A stretch of 64,000 nt of DNA from Aquabacterium sp. (lineage in GTDB: Bacteria > Pseudomonadota > Gammaproteobacteria > Burkholderiales > Burkholderiaceae_C): contig JAURXM010000024.1 in NCBI GenBank assembly GCA_030654395.1, positions 1 to 64,000 on the forward strand, written 5' to 3'. The notes under the pieces are model-generated. The model saw only the letters and a list, made by a program, of their open reading frames with translations, made no database searches and was not told the origin of the DNA. Each line of letters opens with the position of its first letter. Position 1 is the first letter of the stretch. This document shows positions 34,191-42,872 of this stretch, piece after piece. A program made the position numbers and the translations under genes.

Positions 34191-35804
34191 TTACAGGCGG
34201 GCCACGCCAAACGTGTTGCCACGCAAGGTGCGGTGATCAGCCTCATGAGCCATGGCCAGGCACATGGCCAGCACACGGCGGGTGTCACGCGGGTCAATGA
34301 CACCGTCATCCCACAAGCGGGCGGTGCCAAACAAGACGTTGGATTCGGCATCCAAACGCTTCTTGATTTCGTTGGACATGCCTTCCAGCATGGCGTCGTT
34401 GACGGGCATGCCAGCGCGCTCCATCTTGCCGCGCGTGACGATGTCCATGACCTTGGCGGCTTGCGCGCCACCCATCACGGCGGTGCGGGCCGATGGCCAC
34501 GAGAAGATGAAGCGTGGGTCGAACCCCCGCCCGCACATGCCGTAGTTGCCTGCGCCAAACGAGCCGCCCAGCACGATGGTGAACTTGGGCACGCGGGCAT
34601 TGGCTACAGCTTGGATCATCTTGGAGCCATGCTTGATGGCGCCGCCATGTTCAGCCGCCTTGCCCACCATGTAGCCGGTCGTGTTTTGCAAGAAGACCAA
34701 GGGCGTGCCGGATTGATCGCACAACTGGATGAACTGCGCCGCCTTGGTCGAGCCTTGTGGCTGGATCGGGCCGTTGTTGCCCAAGATGCCGACCAAGTGG
34801 CCATTGATGCGGGCGTGGCCGCACAGGGTCTCGGGCGCGTAGGCGGCTTTGAACTCCAAGAAGTCCGAGCCGTCCACGATGCGGGCGATGACTTCGCGCG
34901 TGTCGAAGGGCTCACGGTCGTCAGCGGGTACGCAGCCCATCAGGTCATCTTCAGGGTACAACGGTTCAGCGATGGCGGCTTTGGCTGGCTCCACGCTGTC
35001 CCATTGCAGCTTGTCCAAGACCTCGCGGCACATGGCGATGGCGTGTGCGTCGTTGTCGGTCAGGTACTCACCCAAGCCGGTGACGCTGGCGTGCATCTCG
35101 GCGCCGCCCAAATCTTCGTCTGTGGCGTCTTCACCAATGGCGGCTTTGACCAATGGCGGGCCCGCAAGGTAAATGCTGGAGCGCCCTTTGACCAAGATCA
35201 CGTAGTCCGACAAACCGGGCAGGTAAGCACCGCCTGCTGTGGACGAGCCGTGCACGACAGCGATCTGCGGGATGCCCAGGGCTGATAGACGCGCCTGATT
35301 GGCAAAGCTGCGGCCACCTTCTACAAAGATGTCAGCTTGGTACATCAAGTTGGCGCCACCACTCTCAACCAAGCCGATCAGGGGTAGCTTGTTTTCTCGG
35401 GCGATGTCTTGGGCGCGCAAGGCTTTTTTCAGGCCCATCGGTGAAATGGTGCCGCCTTTGAGGGCGCTGTCGCTGGCGGTGACCAAACAACGTTTGCCTG
35501 CAACGATGCCGATGCCAATGATGGTGCCGCCGCCGAGGATGGTTTTTTTGCCATCATCGTCATGCATGCCCAAACCAGCCAGTGTGCTGATTTCAAGAAA
35601 GGGTGAGTCGCGGTCGAGCAGGCGGGCCACACGCTCGCGGGGCAGCAATTGGCCTCGTTTGTCGAACTTGGGGCGCTTTTCGGCAGAGCCGTCGCGCACC
35701 TGTTTTTCAAGGGCGCGAACCTGTTCCAGGCGTTCGGTCATGCGTGCCACATTGGCGCGGAAGGACTCGGTTTTGGTATTGAGTGCGGTGCTGAGTGCGG
35801 GCAT
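34191..35804 (-). CDS. Acyl-CoA carboxylase beta subunit, carboxyltransferase (AtuC/LiuB-like)
   Basis: A 537-residue carboxyltransferase with two crotonase-like halves. Conserved segments are RGQLLPRERVARLLD, SDSALKGGTISPMGLKK, ESGGANLMYQADIFVEGG, VHGSSTAGGAYLPGLSDY, and later QNTTGYMVGKAAEHGG and GGSFGAGNYGMCGRGFDPRF. KGGTISPMG and ANLMYQADIF differ from the usual methylcrotonyl-CoA carboxylase text (KGGTYYP, ANLPRQDEVFPD) and are closer to what I recall of geranyl-CoA carboxylase AtuC. It is the first gene of the minus-strand operon and is preceded by the palindromic box at 35861. Confidence 0.9.
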   Translation of the reverse strand: MPALSTALNTKTESFRANVARMTERLEQVRALEKQVRDGSAEKRPKFDKRGQLLPRERVARLLDRDSPFLEISTLAGLGMHDDDGKKTILGGGTIIGIGIVAGKRCLVTASDSALKGGTISPMGLKKALRAQDIARENKLPLIGLVESGGANLMYQADIFVEGGRSFANQARLSALGIPQIAVVHGSSTAGGAYLPGLSDYVILVKGRSSIYLAGPPLVKAAIGEDATDEDLGGAEMHASVTGLGEYLTDNDAHAIAMCREVLDKLQWDSVEPAKAAIAEPLYPEDDLMGCVPADDREPFDTREVIARIVDGSDFLEFKAAYAPETLCGHARINGHLVGILGNNGPIQPQGSTKAAQFIQLCDQSGTPLVFLQNTTGYMVGKAAEHGGAIKHGSKMIQAVANARVPKFTIVLGGSFGAGNYGMCGRGFDPRFIFSWPSARTAVMGGAQAAKVMDIVTRGKMERAGMPVNDAMLEGMSNEIKKRLDAESNVLFGTARLWDDGVIDPRDTRRVLAMCLAMAHEADHRTLRGNTFGVARL

Positions 35805-35860
35805 CTTGAATCAGATCCTAGGGTGGAGCCGTGAGGCCACTGACCACACTGTAATTCGGC

Positions 35861-35876
35861 TTTACGTTAACGTCAA
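35861..35876. promoter_or_regulatory. LiuR-type palindromic box 1 (carboxylase operon / merR promoter)
   Basis: TTTACGTTAACGTCAA, a near-perfect 16-bp palindrome, lies 57 bp upstream of the carboxyltransferase start and in the leader of the divergent MerR gene. It differs by one base from the box at 44413-44428. MerR-family LiuR regulators of acyl-CoA catabolism bind palindromes of this kind, and a MerR gene is adjacent. Confidence 0.8.
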
Positions 35877-35994
35877 CTGATTGATTCATGGGTAAATCCC
35901 CTATGTTGCGCGTCAGGCATCAGCGATAATCTGCATTTCTGTCAGCGCTTTGTCGCTGTGTGGATGTCCAACTGGGCCTGATGTGGTGTCGCAA

Positions 35995-36483
35995 GTGAAA
36001 GCCAAAGCTGATCAAAAACTGTCTGACGAATTCGGTGACGACGAGGGTCTGTCGCCGTCTTGGGCTTTCGATGTCGAGGAAGACGAGCACGCGGTCGATG
36101 CGCTGATGGGCATCGCCGAGGTGTGCGAGCGCTACAAGGTCTCTCCCCGCGCTTTGCGGTTTTATGAGACCAAAGGCTTGCTGGCGCCGCGCCGCATCAA
36201 TGGCACACGTGTGTACAGCAAGCTCGACCGGGCAAGGCTGCGCCGCATCTTGCGGGCCAAGTCACTGGGCTCTCCGCTGTCCGAGATCAAGCACTATCTG
36301 GACATGTACGGCCAGCACGGCGAGGGGCGCATCCAGCAGCTGACCTTCGTGATTGAGAAGACCGGTGCGGCCATCGCCGAACTGGAGGCCAAGCGTGAGC
36401 AAATTGATGCCTCGCTGTCCGAGCTGCGCATGATCAATGAGCGCACCCGACTGACGCTGGAAGGCAAGCGCAAGGCGTCATGA
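35995..36483 (+). CDS. MerR-family transcriptional regulator (LiuR-like)
   Basis: A MerR regulator of about 162 residues: winged helix beginning LMGIAEVCERYKVSPRALRF, then the LSEIKHYLDMYG and EKTGAAIAELEAKREQIDASL segments that form the dimerising coiled coil. No metal-binding cysteine loop is present at the C-terminus, so it is not a metal sensor. LiuR proteins regulate branched-chain amino acid and related acyl-CoA catabolism. The start is uncertain: GTG at 35995 is my choice (lysine-rich MKAKADQK), but GTG at 35983/35986 and TTG at 35950 are in frame and none has a clear ribosome site. It is divergent from the carboxylase operon. Confidence 0.85.
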   Translation: MKAKADQKLSDEFGDDEGLSPSWAFDVEEDEHAVDALMGIAEVCERYKVSPRALRFYETKGLLAPRRINGTRVYSKLDRARLRRILRAKSLGSPLSEIKHYLDMYGQHGEGRIQQLTFVIEKTGAAIAELEAKREQIDASLSELRMINERTRLTLEGKRKAS

Positions 36484-36512
36484 AGCCTCGCGCTGTCGGG
36501 TGTTGTTGGGCG

Positions 36513-37544
36513 TTAGCGGATGCCGACAAACATCTTCCAGCGTTTTTCGTTTTGCTTTTTGCTTTGGTAAAGCGCTTGTTCAGCTTGCGCCAGCAGGATC
36601 GGCACCGATTCGACCTTGTCGGTGTAGGCGGCCATCCCGATCGAGATGCCCACGCCAATCACATCCCCTGTGGACAAGGTGATGGGCGCTGACACGGCTT
36701 TGACGATGCGTTTGGCCAGCACCTGAGCCGAGTCATGCGCACCGTGGCGCATGACCACGCCGAATTCATCTGAGTCAAAGCGGGCCAGCACATCGCCCAA
36801 GCGCACTTGCTGGCGCAGCCTGCGCGAGACCTCGCACAGCACCTCGTCACTGGCGGCGTGGCCAAAGCCCTCTCGCACTTCTTTGAAGCCATCCAGATCC
36901 ATGCGCAGCGCCGTGAAGGGCTCGCCTGTGCGCATGGCATGGGCCAGCTCGACCTCCAGGGCCTGACTGAATTGGGTGCGGTTGCTGAGGCCCGTGAGCT
37001 GGTCCGTCACGATGAGCTGCGCCATTTGATGCGCACAGCTGCGCCCTTGCAGCGTCACCATCGCCATCGTGGCCAAGTCTTGCAAGGCCGCCACGTGGGT
37101 CGCCCCAAAGCGGCGCGGCTGGGTGTCCAAAATGGCCACCGTGCCCAGTGCGTGCCCTTGTGCATCGATGAGCGCGGCACCTGCATAAAAGCGCAGGTGA
37201 GGCGGCGCGGTTAGCCATGGGTTGTGGGCAAAGCGTTGGTCTGTGGCCAAGTCTTGGACGACCAGAAACTTGTCCGGTTGGATGAGCGTGTGCGCGCAGA
37301 TGGCCGAGGCTCGGGCGATGTCGCCCAACTGGGGGCCGACGCTGGATTTGATCCACAACCGGTCGGCGTCGATCAAGGTCAGCAGGGCCACGGGGGTGCC
37401 AAAGGCATGGCTGGCTAAGCGCGTGATGGCGTCAAAGGCGGCCTCTGGCGGGGTATCGATGATGTGGTGGGCACGAACGGCCTGGACACGTAAGACTTCG
37501 TTGATGGGCATGGGGGCGGGGGATGGGGACGCACTGTTTGGCAT
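36513..37544 (-). CDS. GAF-GGDEF protein with degenerate GGDEF motif
   Basis: A 343-residue cytoplasmic protein: GAF sensor domain (about 20-165, with TPVALLTLIDADRLW and FYAGAALIDAQGHALGTVAI) and a C-terminal GGDEF domain. The signature reads DSDEF in LARFDSDEFG, so both glycines needed for GTP binding are replaced. The inhibitory-site RxxD (RLGD) five residues before it is kept. It may therefore bind cyclic-di-GMP as an effector and not make it. It is a single minus-strand gene, convergent with the MerR gene. Confidence 0.85.
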   Translation of the reverse strand: MPNSASPSPAPMPINEVLRVQAVRAHHIIDTPPEAAFDAITRLASHAFGTPVALLTLIDADRLWIKSSVGPQLGDIARASAICAHTLIQPDKFLVVQDLATDQRFAHNPWLTAPPHLRFYAGAALIDAQGHALGTVAILDTQPRRFGATHVAALQDLATMAMVTLQGRSCAHQMAQLIVTDQLTGLSNRTQFSQALEVELAHAMRTGEPFTALRMDLDGFKEVREGFGHAASDEVLCEVSRRLRQQVRLGDVLARFDSDEFGVVMRHGAHDSAQVLAKRIVKAVSAPITLSTGDVIGVGISIGMAAYTDKVESVPILLAQAEQALYQSKKQNEKRWKMFVGIR

Positions 37545-37653
37545 AACTTCACCTGGTCAATACCTCATTGATATCGACCAAATCCCATCAAAACCAAGTG
37601 CATAAGTGCCTAATCAGGGTCTTCACTGAGCGCTTTTTTACCCACCCCCTTGC

Positions 37654-38004
37654 TCAGGCCTTCTTGATGAAGGCCGCTTTGAGCTGCAGGCTGATGCCAT
37701 CGACCTTGCAGTCGATCTCATGGTCGCCTGTCGTCAAGCGGATGCCTTTGATCTTGGTGCCTTGTTTGACCGTGATCGATGAGCCCTTGACCTTCAGGTC
37801 TTTGATCAACACCACGGTGTCTCCGTTGGCCAAGGGGACGCCGTTGGCGTCCTTGATCACCGCATCACCCTCTTCGGTGTCATCGGCGGTGGTGGCCATG
37901 GGCCATTCATGCGCACAGTCCGGGCAGATGAAGTTCTCGCCGTCTGTGTAGGTGTTCTCCATGGCGCAAACAGGGCAGGCTGGGGCGGCGTGGGCATTGG
38001 ACAT
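37654..38004 (-). CDS. PhnA-like zinc-ribbon protein (YjdM/YjdN family)
   Basis: A 116-residue protein with an N-terminal zinc ribbon (CPVCAMENTYTDGENFICPDC, four cysteines) and a C-terminal SH3-like beta domain (DTVVLIKDLKVKGSS, IKGIRL, IDCKVDG). This is the PhnA/YjdM family, named after phosphonate operons although it is not required for phosphonate use. GAAGGA lies 7 bp before the ATG at 38004; a longer TTG-initiated frame is less likely. No phosphonate genes are nearby. Function unknown. Confidence 0.9.
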   Translation of the reverse strand: MSNAHAAPACPVCAMENTYTDGENFICPDCAHEWPMATTADDTEEGDAVIKDANGVPLANGDTVVLIKDLKVKGSSITVKQGTKIKGIRLTTGDHEIDCKVDGISLQLKAAFIKKA

Positions 38005-38044
38005 GCGGGCATCCTTCAATTCGTGGATGCCGAATGTAGCCTAT

Positions 38045-39295
38045 TCAAGACCTGGTGCGTTTGGGCGGGATGTCGCCCGACGAATCGGTGGTGACCACAC
38101 GGTCGCGTCCACCGTTCTTGGCCAAGTACAGCGCACGATCCGCGTCATCGATCAGCGTGCTCGCTCCACGCGACGAGTGCGGCACCGTGGTGGCCAGCCC
38201 GATGCTGCAAGTCAGGCGCACAGTGTGGCCGTTGGCCTCTACGGTGAGTTTGCGGACCATGCTCAGTATGCGATCGGCGACCACGCGGGCACCTTTGGAG
38301 TCGGTCTCGGCCAGCAGCAGCACGAACTCTTCGCCGCCATAGCGGGCTACAAAATCGGTTGACCGGCTGCACCCGGCCATCAAAACCTGCGCGACTTGCT
38401 GGAGGCATTTGTCGCCAAAGGGGTGGCCGTAGGTGTCGTTCACCGATTTGAAGTGATCCAGATCGACCATCAACACCGACACTGGGCCGCCATGGCGACA
38501 CTGGCGCTGCCACTCGTATTCAAGTTGTCGATCAAAGTAGAGGCGGTTGGCCGCTTGGGTCAAGCCATCTGTGAGGCTGCTCATTTCAAGTTCGCAGGCT
38601 TGCTCGGCAGACAGACGCTGGGTCAGGCGTGCGTCCCAATAGTCTTTGTGGACAACGGCAGATGACTTGTTGAGGTAGAACATCAAGGCCAGCTCAATGC
38701 ACATCATGATTTTTTGATCATGTGAGGGCTGTAGGGCTTGTGCGATGGCCACCGGCAAGACCATCGCCAGCGGAAAGCTCAGGCGCAGCGCGGCATGGAT
38801 GCCAAACAAGGTGTTGCCGCCCGCGCAAAATGCCACAGTGAGCGTCAACATCATCCACGCGATGCCTTCAGTGGGTGCCAAGATGATGCAAGCCCCCGTC
38901 AAGGCCCCCCAGTAGCCCGCCATCAGCAAGGTCAGCCCCGTGAAGGCCCATTCAGTTGGCACACGGTGGGTGCGGATCAAGGTGGGTATCTGATGGTGAA
39001 AAACCGCGCGAACTGCGGCCAAGCCAAACAGGCCCGCCATATTGCCCCATACAAATTGGGGCCAACGCTCGCCGATGCCCGTGGCCAGCGCCAAGGCCAA
39101 CCACACAGCAGGATAGACCCAGTTGCCTAGCACCGTGCGATCGGCCGTCTCGATCGTGCAGGTGATGGCCAACTCGTTGTCTGAGGCTGGTTGAGGCGAT
39201 TGCAGTGGCGATGCCGACCCGTCCCTTGCCGCGGTGGGCGGGGGGATCATGGGCAGTGACATCGGTTTGGGTTGAATGCGCTTCATTGCATCCAC
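38045..39295 (-). CDS. Membrane diguanylate cyclase (GGEEF)
   Basis: A 416-residue protein with about five or six membrane helices in residues 50-210 and a C-terminal GGDEF domain (about 240-410). The active-site motif GGEEF (ARYGGEEFVLLLAE) is intact and the inhibitory site RSTD is five residues upstream, so it should make cyclic-di-GMP from GTP with product inhibition. The first 45 residues are polar and proline-rich. It lies between the PhnA-like gene and a divergent RNA helicase gene. Confidence 0.9.
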   Translation of the reverse strand: MDAMKRIQPKPMSLPMIPPPTAARDGSASPLQSPQPASDNELAITCTIETADRTVLGNWVYPAVWLALALATGIGERWPQFVWGNMAGLFGLAAVRAVFHHQIPTLIRTHRVPTEWAFTGLTLLMAGYWGALTGACIILAPTEGIAWMMLTLTVAFCAGGNTLFGIHAALRLSFPLAMVLPVAIAQALQPSHDQKIMMCIELALMFYLNKSSAVVHKDYWDARLTQRLSAEQACELEMSSLTDGLTQAANRLYFDRQLEYEWQRQCRHGGPVSVLMVDLDHFKSVNDTYGHPFGDKCLQQVAQVLMAGCSRSTDFVARYGGEEFVLLLAETDSKGARVVADRILSMVRKLTVEANGHTVRLTCSIGLATTVPHSSRGASTLIDDADRALYLAKNGGRDRVVTTDSSGDIPPKRTRS

Positions 39296-39353
39296 CTTAT
39301 CGACATGTCTGCATTTGACTTGAGAGGGGCTGCGCCCAATTACACTGCCCGCT

Positions 39354-40613
39354 ATGCCTTTTGCTGCCCTTGGTCTGTCCCCCGCCCTCGTTCGTGTCCT
39401 TGCCGAACGAGGTTTTGATGCCCCGACACCTATTCAGGAGGCGGCGATCCCCCTCGTTCTGGCGGGCACGGATGTGTTGGGCTTGGCCCAGACCGGCTCA
39501 GGCAAAACGGCGGCTTTTGCTTTGCCCATCCTGCAGCAGGTGTTGGACCAGCGCAGGCGTGCGCCCAAGCTGCTGCACGCTTTGATTGTGGTGCCCACGC
39601 GCGAGCTGGCCTTGCAAGTGGGCGAGGTCTTGTGTGATTTAGCGCACGCTCTGGACCCCCAGATCAAGGTTGCGGTGGCATTTGGTGGTGTCTCCATCAA
39701 CCCCCAAATGATGGCCTTGCGCGGTGGCGCGGACATCATGGTGGCCACGCCCGGGCGCCTGCTGGATTTGGTCGAGCACAAGGCGCTGAGTTTGGCATCG
39801 GTCAAGGTTTTGGTGCTGGACGAGGCCGACCGCTTGCTGGACTTGGGCTTTGCCGATGAGCTGCCGCGCATTTTGGACTTGTTGCCCAAGAGTCGCCAAA
39901 GTCTGTTTTTCTCGGCCACCTTCCCTGATGACGTGCAGGCCTTGGCAAACGACTTGCTGCATGAGCCTGCCCTGGTTGAGCTGCCGTTAGAGCCCGAAAC
40001 CAAGCCCGACATCACCCAACGGGCCATTGTGGTTGACCCGCCCAAGCGGGCGCAATTGCTTCGGCACCTGATCAAAGAGGGCGCTTGGCCGCGGGTGCTG
40101 GTTTTTGCATCGACCAAATACGGCACCGAGTTGGTCGCCCATAAGTTGCAGCGCGCAGGCATTGATGCTGCGGCCTTCCATGGCGCACTCAGCCAAGGCG
40201 CGCGGCGTGAGGTGATGGACGCCTTCAAGGACAGCCGCTTGCAGGTGCTGGTGGCCACCGATGTGGCCGCACGCGGCATCGACATCAAAGACTTGCCGGT
40301 GGTGGTGAACTTCGATTTGCCCCGGTCATCGGCGGACTACATCCACCGCATTGGCCGCACAGGCCGCGCGGGTGCCAGTGGTTTGGCCGTGAGCTTTGTG
40401 AGCGCGAACACAGAGGCGCATTTCCGTCTAGTGGAAAAACGCCAAGGCCAGCGTGTGCCACGCGAGCAAATCGCCGGTTTTGAGCCCGAGGAAGCCCCCA
40501 TCGCCGAGGATGCCGAACCCCGTGGCCCGGTCGGCCTAGACCCCAACGGCGGCGTCAAGGGCCATCGCAAAAGCAAGAAGGACAAGCTGCGCGAGGCGGC
40601 GGCGCGGTCTTGA
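39354..40613 (+). CDS. DEAD-box RNA helicase (RhlE-like)
   Basis: A 419-residue ATP-dependent RNA helicase with all core motifs in order: Q-motif (PTPIQEAAIP), Walker A AQTGSGKT, VPTREL, DEAD in VLDEADRLLD, SAT in FFSATFP, then VATDVAARGID and HRIGRTGR. The basic tail GHRKSKKDKLREAAARS is short. The size and the FAALGLSPALVRVLAERGF start fit the RhlE group, which acts in ribosome assembly and RNA turnover. It is a single gene, divergent from the diguanylate cyclase gene and convergent with a TetR gene. Confidence 0.93.
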   Translation: MPFAALGLSPALVRVLAERGFDAPTPIQEAAIPLVLAGTDVLGLAQTGSGKTAAFALPILQQVLDQRRRAPKLLHALIVVPTRELALQVGEVLCDLAHALDPQIKVAVAFGGVSINPQMMALRGGADIMVATPGRLLDLVEHKALSLASVKVLVLDEADRLLDLGFADELPRILDLLPKSRQSLFFSATFPDDVQALANDLLHEPALVELPLEPETKPDITQRAIVVDPPKRAQLLRHLIKEGAWPRVLVFASTKYGTELVAHKLQRAGIDAAAFHGALSQGARREVMDAFKDSRLQVLVATDVAARGIDIKDLPVVVNFDLPRSSADYIHRIGRTGRAGASGLAVSFVSANTEAHFRLVEKRQGQRVPREQIAGFEPEEAPIAEDAEPRGPVGLDPNGGVKGHRKSKKDKLREAAARS

Positions 40614-40641
40614 TGCAGGCTTGAGCGCAGCTGCGCTCGGC

Positions 40642-41241
40642 TCAATCAGCCGACATCGCCCGCCACACCATCTGGAACAGCTCATCAAACTGGTCGATCA
40701 GCGGTTGCGTCTCGCGCCGCACGATGTGCATCAGCACAACCCGGCCAATGATGCCCATGAACACATCCAGCAAGATCTTGGATGACACGCGCTTGTTCAG
40801 CACGCCGCGCGCCTGACCATCTTTGAGCACACCCAGCAGGGCGCCCATCAAATCAGGGCTTTCGTAGATGCGGATGTTTTGGTGGCGCGACACGGGCACA
40901 GCGGTGAACAGCAGCATCATCACGGCGGGGTGCTTGTCCATGTAGTCCAACGTCACCCAAAAGGTTTTGCGCAGCCGCTCGCGGGCGTCGTCGATGCCTT
41001 GCAAGTGGTCGATCATGCGTTCGGCCAAGCGCCCCAGCATCACATCCAACATGGCGTAGACCAGCGCCTCTTTGCTGCCAAAGTACTTGTAGATGGTCTG
41101 CAAGGACACGTTGGCGGCCTTGGCCACATCGATCAGGCTGACCTCATGGAAGTCACTGTCTGAGAACAAGGCCAACACCGCCTTTTCAATGCGCAGCAAG
41201 GTGTCGGGCCGCATCTTGCTCAAAGGCAGGGTGGTGCTCAT
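40642..41241 (-). CDS. TetR-family transcriptional regulator (tandem copy 1)
   Basis: A 199-residue TetR regulator. The N-terminal helix-turn-helix is VSLIDVAKAANVSLQTIYKYFGSKEALVYAMLD. The C-terminal ligand domain has no recognisable specificity. Its start overlaps the stop of the upstream TetR gene by 4 bp (41238-41241), so the two regulators are translationally coupled. Two TetR proteins made together next to a divergent diiron/monooxygenase operon suggest dual ligand sensing or a heterodimer; this is inference. Confidence 0.88.
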   Translation of the reverse strand: MSTTLPLSKMRPDTLLRIEKAVLALFSDSDFHEVSLIDVAKAANVSLQTIYKYFGSKEALVYAMLDVMLGRLAERMIDHLQGIDDARERLRKTFWVTLDYMDKHPAVMMLLFTAVPVSRHQNIRIYESPDLMGALLGVLKDGQARGVLNKRVSSKILLDVFMGIIGRVVLMHIVRRETQPLIDQFDELFQMVWRAMSAD

Positions 41242-41855
41242 GGCTTCTCCAGCAGGGCCAATTCGCCGTCGGCGTAGTGCGCCATCATGTTGGCCAAACC
41301 GTCCACCAATTTGTCGTAGCTGATGGAGGGGTTCTCCTCATTGAGGTGCTTCATCAAAGTGAACATGCCGCCATTGATGGCGATATAGCTGAAGGCGGAC
41401 AGGTTGATCAAACGCGCGTAGCGTGGGTGGTGCATCAGGTATTGCATCATCAGCTCAATCAACACCCGATTGATGGGTGTCAGGTCGGCCTTGATATCCG
41501 ACTGAATGCCATGGCGAGCGCATTGTAAATAGCGGTTGTTGTCACGACGCAGCAGGGCGCCCACCGCATGCAGCATGGTGCGAATGGCCTCGGCAATACC
41601 CATGTGCGTCAAGCTGGGGATCAGGGGTTTGATGGTGCCAATGATGTCCTCCACGAGCTTGCGGTTCATGGCCTCGTAGACCTCTTCTTTATTGGCAAAG
41701 TACTCGTACAGCGAGCCCACACTGATGCCCGCCAGCGTGGCGATGTGTCGTGTGGTGGCGCCTGCCAAACCGTGGCTGGCCACGGCCATGAAGCCTGCCT
41801 CGACGATGGCGTCCACCGTGACGATGGCCCTTTTTTGGGTGGGTTTTCTGGGCAT
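41238..41855 (-). CDS. TetR-family transcriptional regulator (tandem copy 2)
   Basis: A 205-residue TetR regulator starting MPRKPTQKRAIVTVDAIVEA, with helix-turn-helix TTRHIATLAGISVGSLYEYFANKEEVYEAM. I set the start at 41855, not an upstream in-frame start, because a basic MPRKPTQKR opening is usual in TetR proteins and the longer frame would run across the divergent promoter. The C-terminal domain resembles regulators of hydrophobic-compound catabolism. A 22-bp inverted repeat at 41871-41892, between this gene and the divergent diiron gene, is its probable operator. Confidence 0.88.
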   Translation of the reverse strand: MPRKPTQKRAIVTVDAIVEAGFMAVASHGLAGATTRHIATLAGISVGSLYEYFANKEEVYEAMNRKLVEDIIGTIKPLIPSLTHMGIAEAIRTMLHAVGALLRRDNNRYLQCARHGIQSDIKADLTPINRVLIELMMQYLMHHPRYARLINLSAFSYIAINGGMFTLMKHLNEENPSISYDKLVDGLANMMAHYADGELALLEKP

Positions 41856-41870
41856 ATGGAATCCGACTTG

Positions 41871-41892
41871 AATCCGAACAATTGATCGGATT
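41871..41892. promoter_or_regulatory. TetR-type inverted repeat in the divergent promoter
   Basis: Perfect 7-bp arms AATCCGA (41871-41877) and TCGGATT (41886-41892) with an 8-bp spacer. A third half-site ATCCGA lies at 41861-41866. It is 16 bp upstream of the TetR start and 46 bp upstream of the diiron gene, an ideal place to repress both. The assignment to TetR is inferred from symmetry and position. Confidence 0.72.
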
Positions 41893-41937
41893 ATAGTGAA
41901 TTGCGTTTGCATGTCACTACTTTTGGAGGGCCGCTTC

Positions 41938-42867
41938 ATGGCCATGATTGACCTCGACAAGATGCTGGAGAAGATCAAATCCAGCGAATGGGCTTTGGCC
42001 GACATCGATTGGCACGCGCCCGGCGCGGACCTCATCACGCCAGCGCAATGGCCCAAGCTCAAGACATTCATGGCCGACTTGATGTGGATTGAGCACGTGG
42101 GCGCGCGGGGCTTTGCTGCCATGGCCAAGAGCGCCCCAACGGCCACTTTGCGCGAGATCTACACCTACTTCCACGCTGAAGAGCAGCGCCATGCCAACGC
42201 CGAGATGGCTTTGATGCAGCGCTGGGGCATGCTCGAGAGCGATGGCAGCTTGCCCGAGCCCAGCGCCAACCTGCGGCTGGTCATTGCGTGGCTGGACAAG
42301 TACGCGGACAAGATGCCGTTTTACGTTTTGGGTGCCGTCATCCCGATGCTGGAGATCGCGCTGGATGGCGCCTTGTGCAAGTTCTTGCTCGACACCGTGG
42401 ATGACCCTGTCTGCCACGCCGCCTTCGACAAAATCAACGCCGACGAATCGCGCCATTTGGGCGTGGGCTTCACCGTGATGGAGATGCAGGGCATCAACAA
42501 AAACTTCATTGGCTTGGCCAAGATGCTGCTGCCCTTGGTTGACCCGCGTTTGCTGTTGGGCATCGTGGTCTACCTGCCGCTGCTCAACAAAATGCGCGAC
42601 AACATCGTCACGCTCGGCTTGTCAGAAAAGAGCCTGTACGAGGTTATGAAGAAGTTCGGCACCATCGGTGGGCGCACGCCTGAGGGCCGCCGCAACCCGT
42701 GGTTCAGGTTGATCTATGGCCACTCGCTGGTGGTGATGAACCGCAGCAAACGCTACTACCACGCACCAGTTGACTTCTTTGTCAGGCTGGTAGACCGCAT
42801 CCCTAAAAGCTGGCTGCCCACCGTGCCCAGCTGGGTGTTTGAGCTGACATGGAAAACCAAGGACTGA
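41938..42867 (+). CDS. Ferritin-like diiron carboxylate protein (putative oxygenase)
   Basis: A 309-residue mostly helical protein with a full ferritin-like diiron ligand set: Glu52 (WIEHVG), Glu82 and His85 (EEQRH), a Glu in PMLEIALDG, and ExxH in DESRHLG. The last third (RLIYGHSLVVMNRSKRYYH) may contact a membrane or partner. GGAGG lies 9 bp before the ATG at 41938. Such proteins include acyl desaturases and N- or C-oxygenases; the substrate is unknown. The stop is 5 bp before the monooxygenase start, so the two enzymes probably act in one pathway under the divergent TetR pair. Confidence 0.8.
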   Translation: MAMIDLDKMLEKIKSSEWALADIDWHAPGADLITPAQWPKLKTFMADLMWIEHVGARGFAAMAKSAPTATLREIYTYFHAEEQRHANAEMALMQRWGMLESDGSLPEPSANLRLVIAWLDKYADKMPFYVLGAVIPMLEIALDGALCKFLLDTVDDPVCHAAFDKINADESRHLGVGFTVMEMQGINKNFIGLAKMLLPLVDPRLLLGIVVYLPLLNKMRDNIVTLGLSEKSLYEVMKKFGTIGGRTPEGRRNPWFRLIYGHSLVVMNRSKRYYHAPVDFFVRLVDRIPKSWLPTVPSWVFELTWKTKD

Positions 42868-42872
42868 GCGTG

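Noticed and set aside
33609-35285. 558-codon plus-strand open frame across the acyl-CoA dehydrogenase and carboxyltransferase genes
   Set aside because: Antisense to two strongly conserved genes and spans both; composition is shadow-like (His, Gly, Gln rich).
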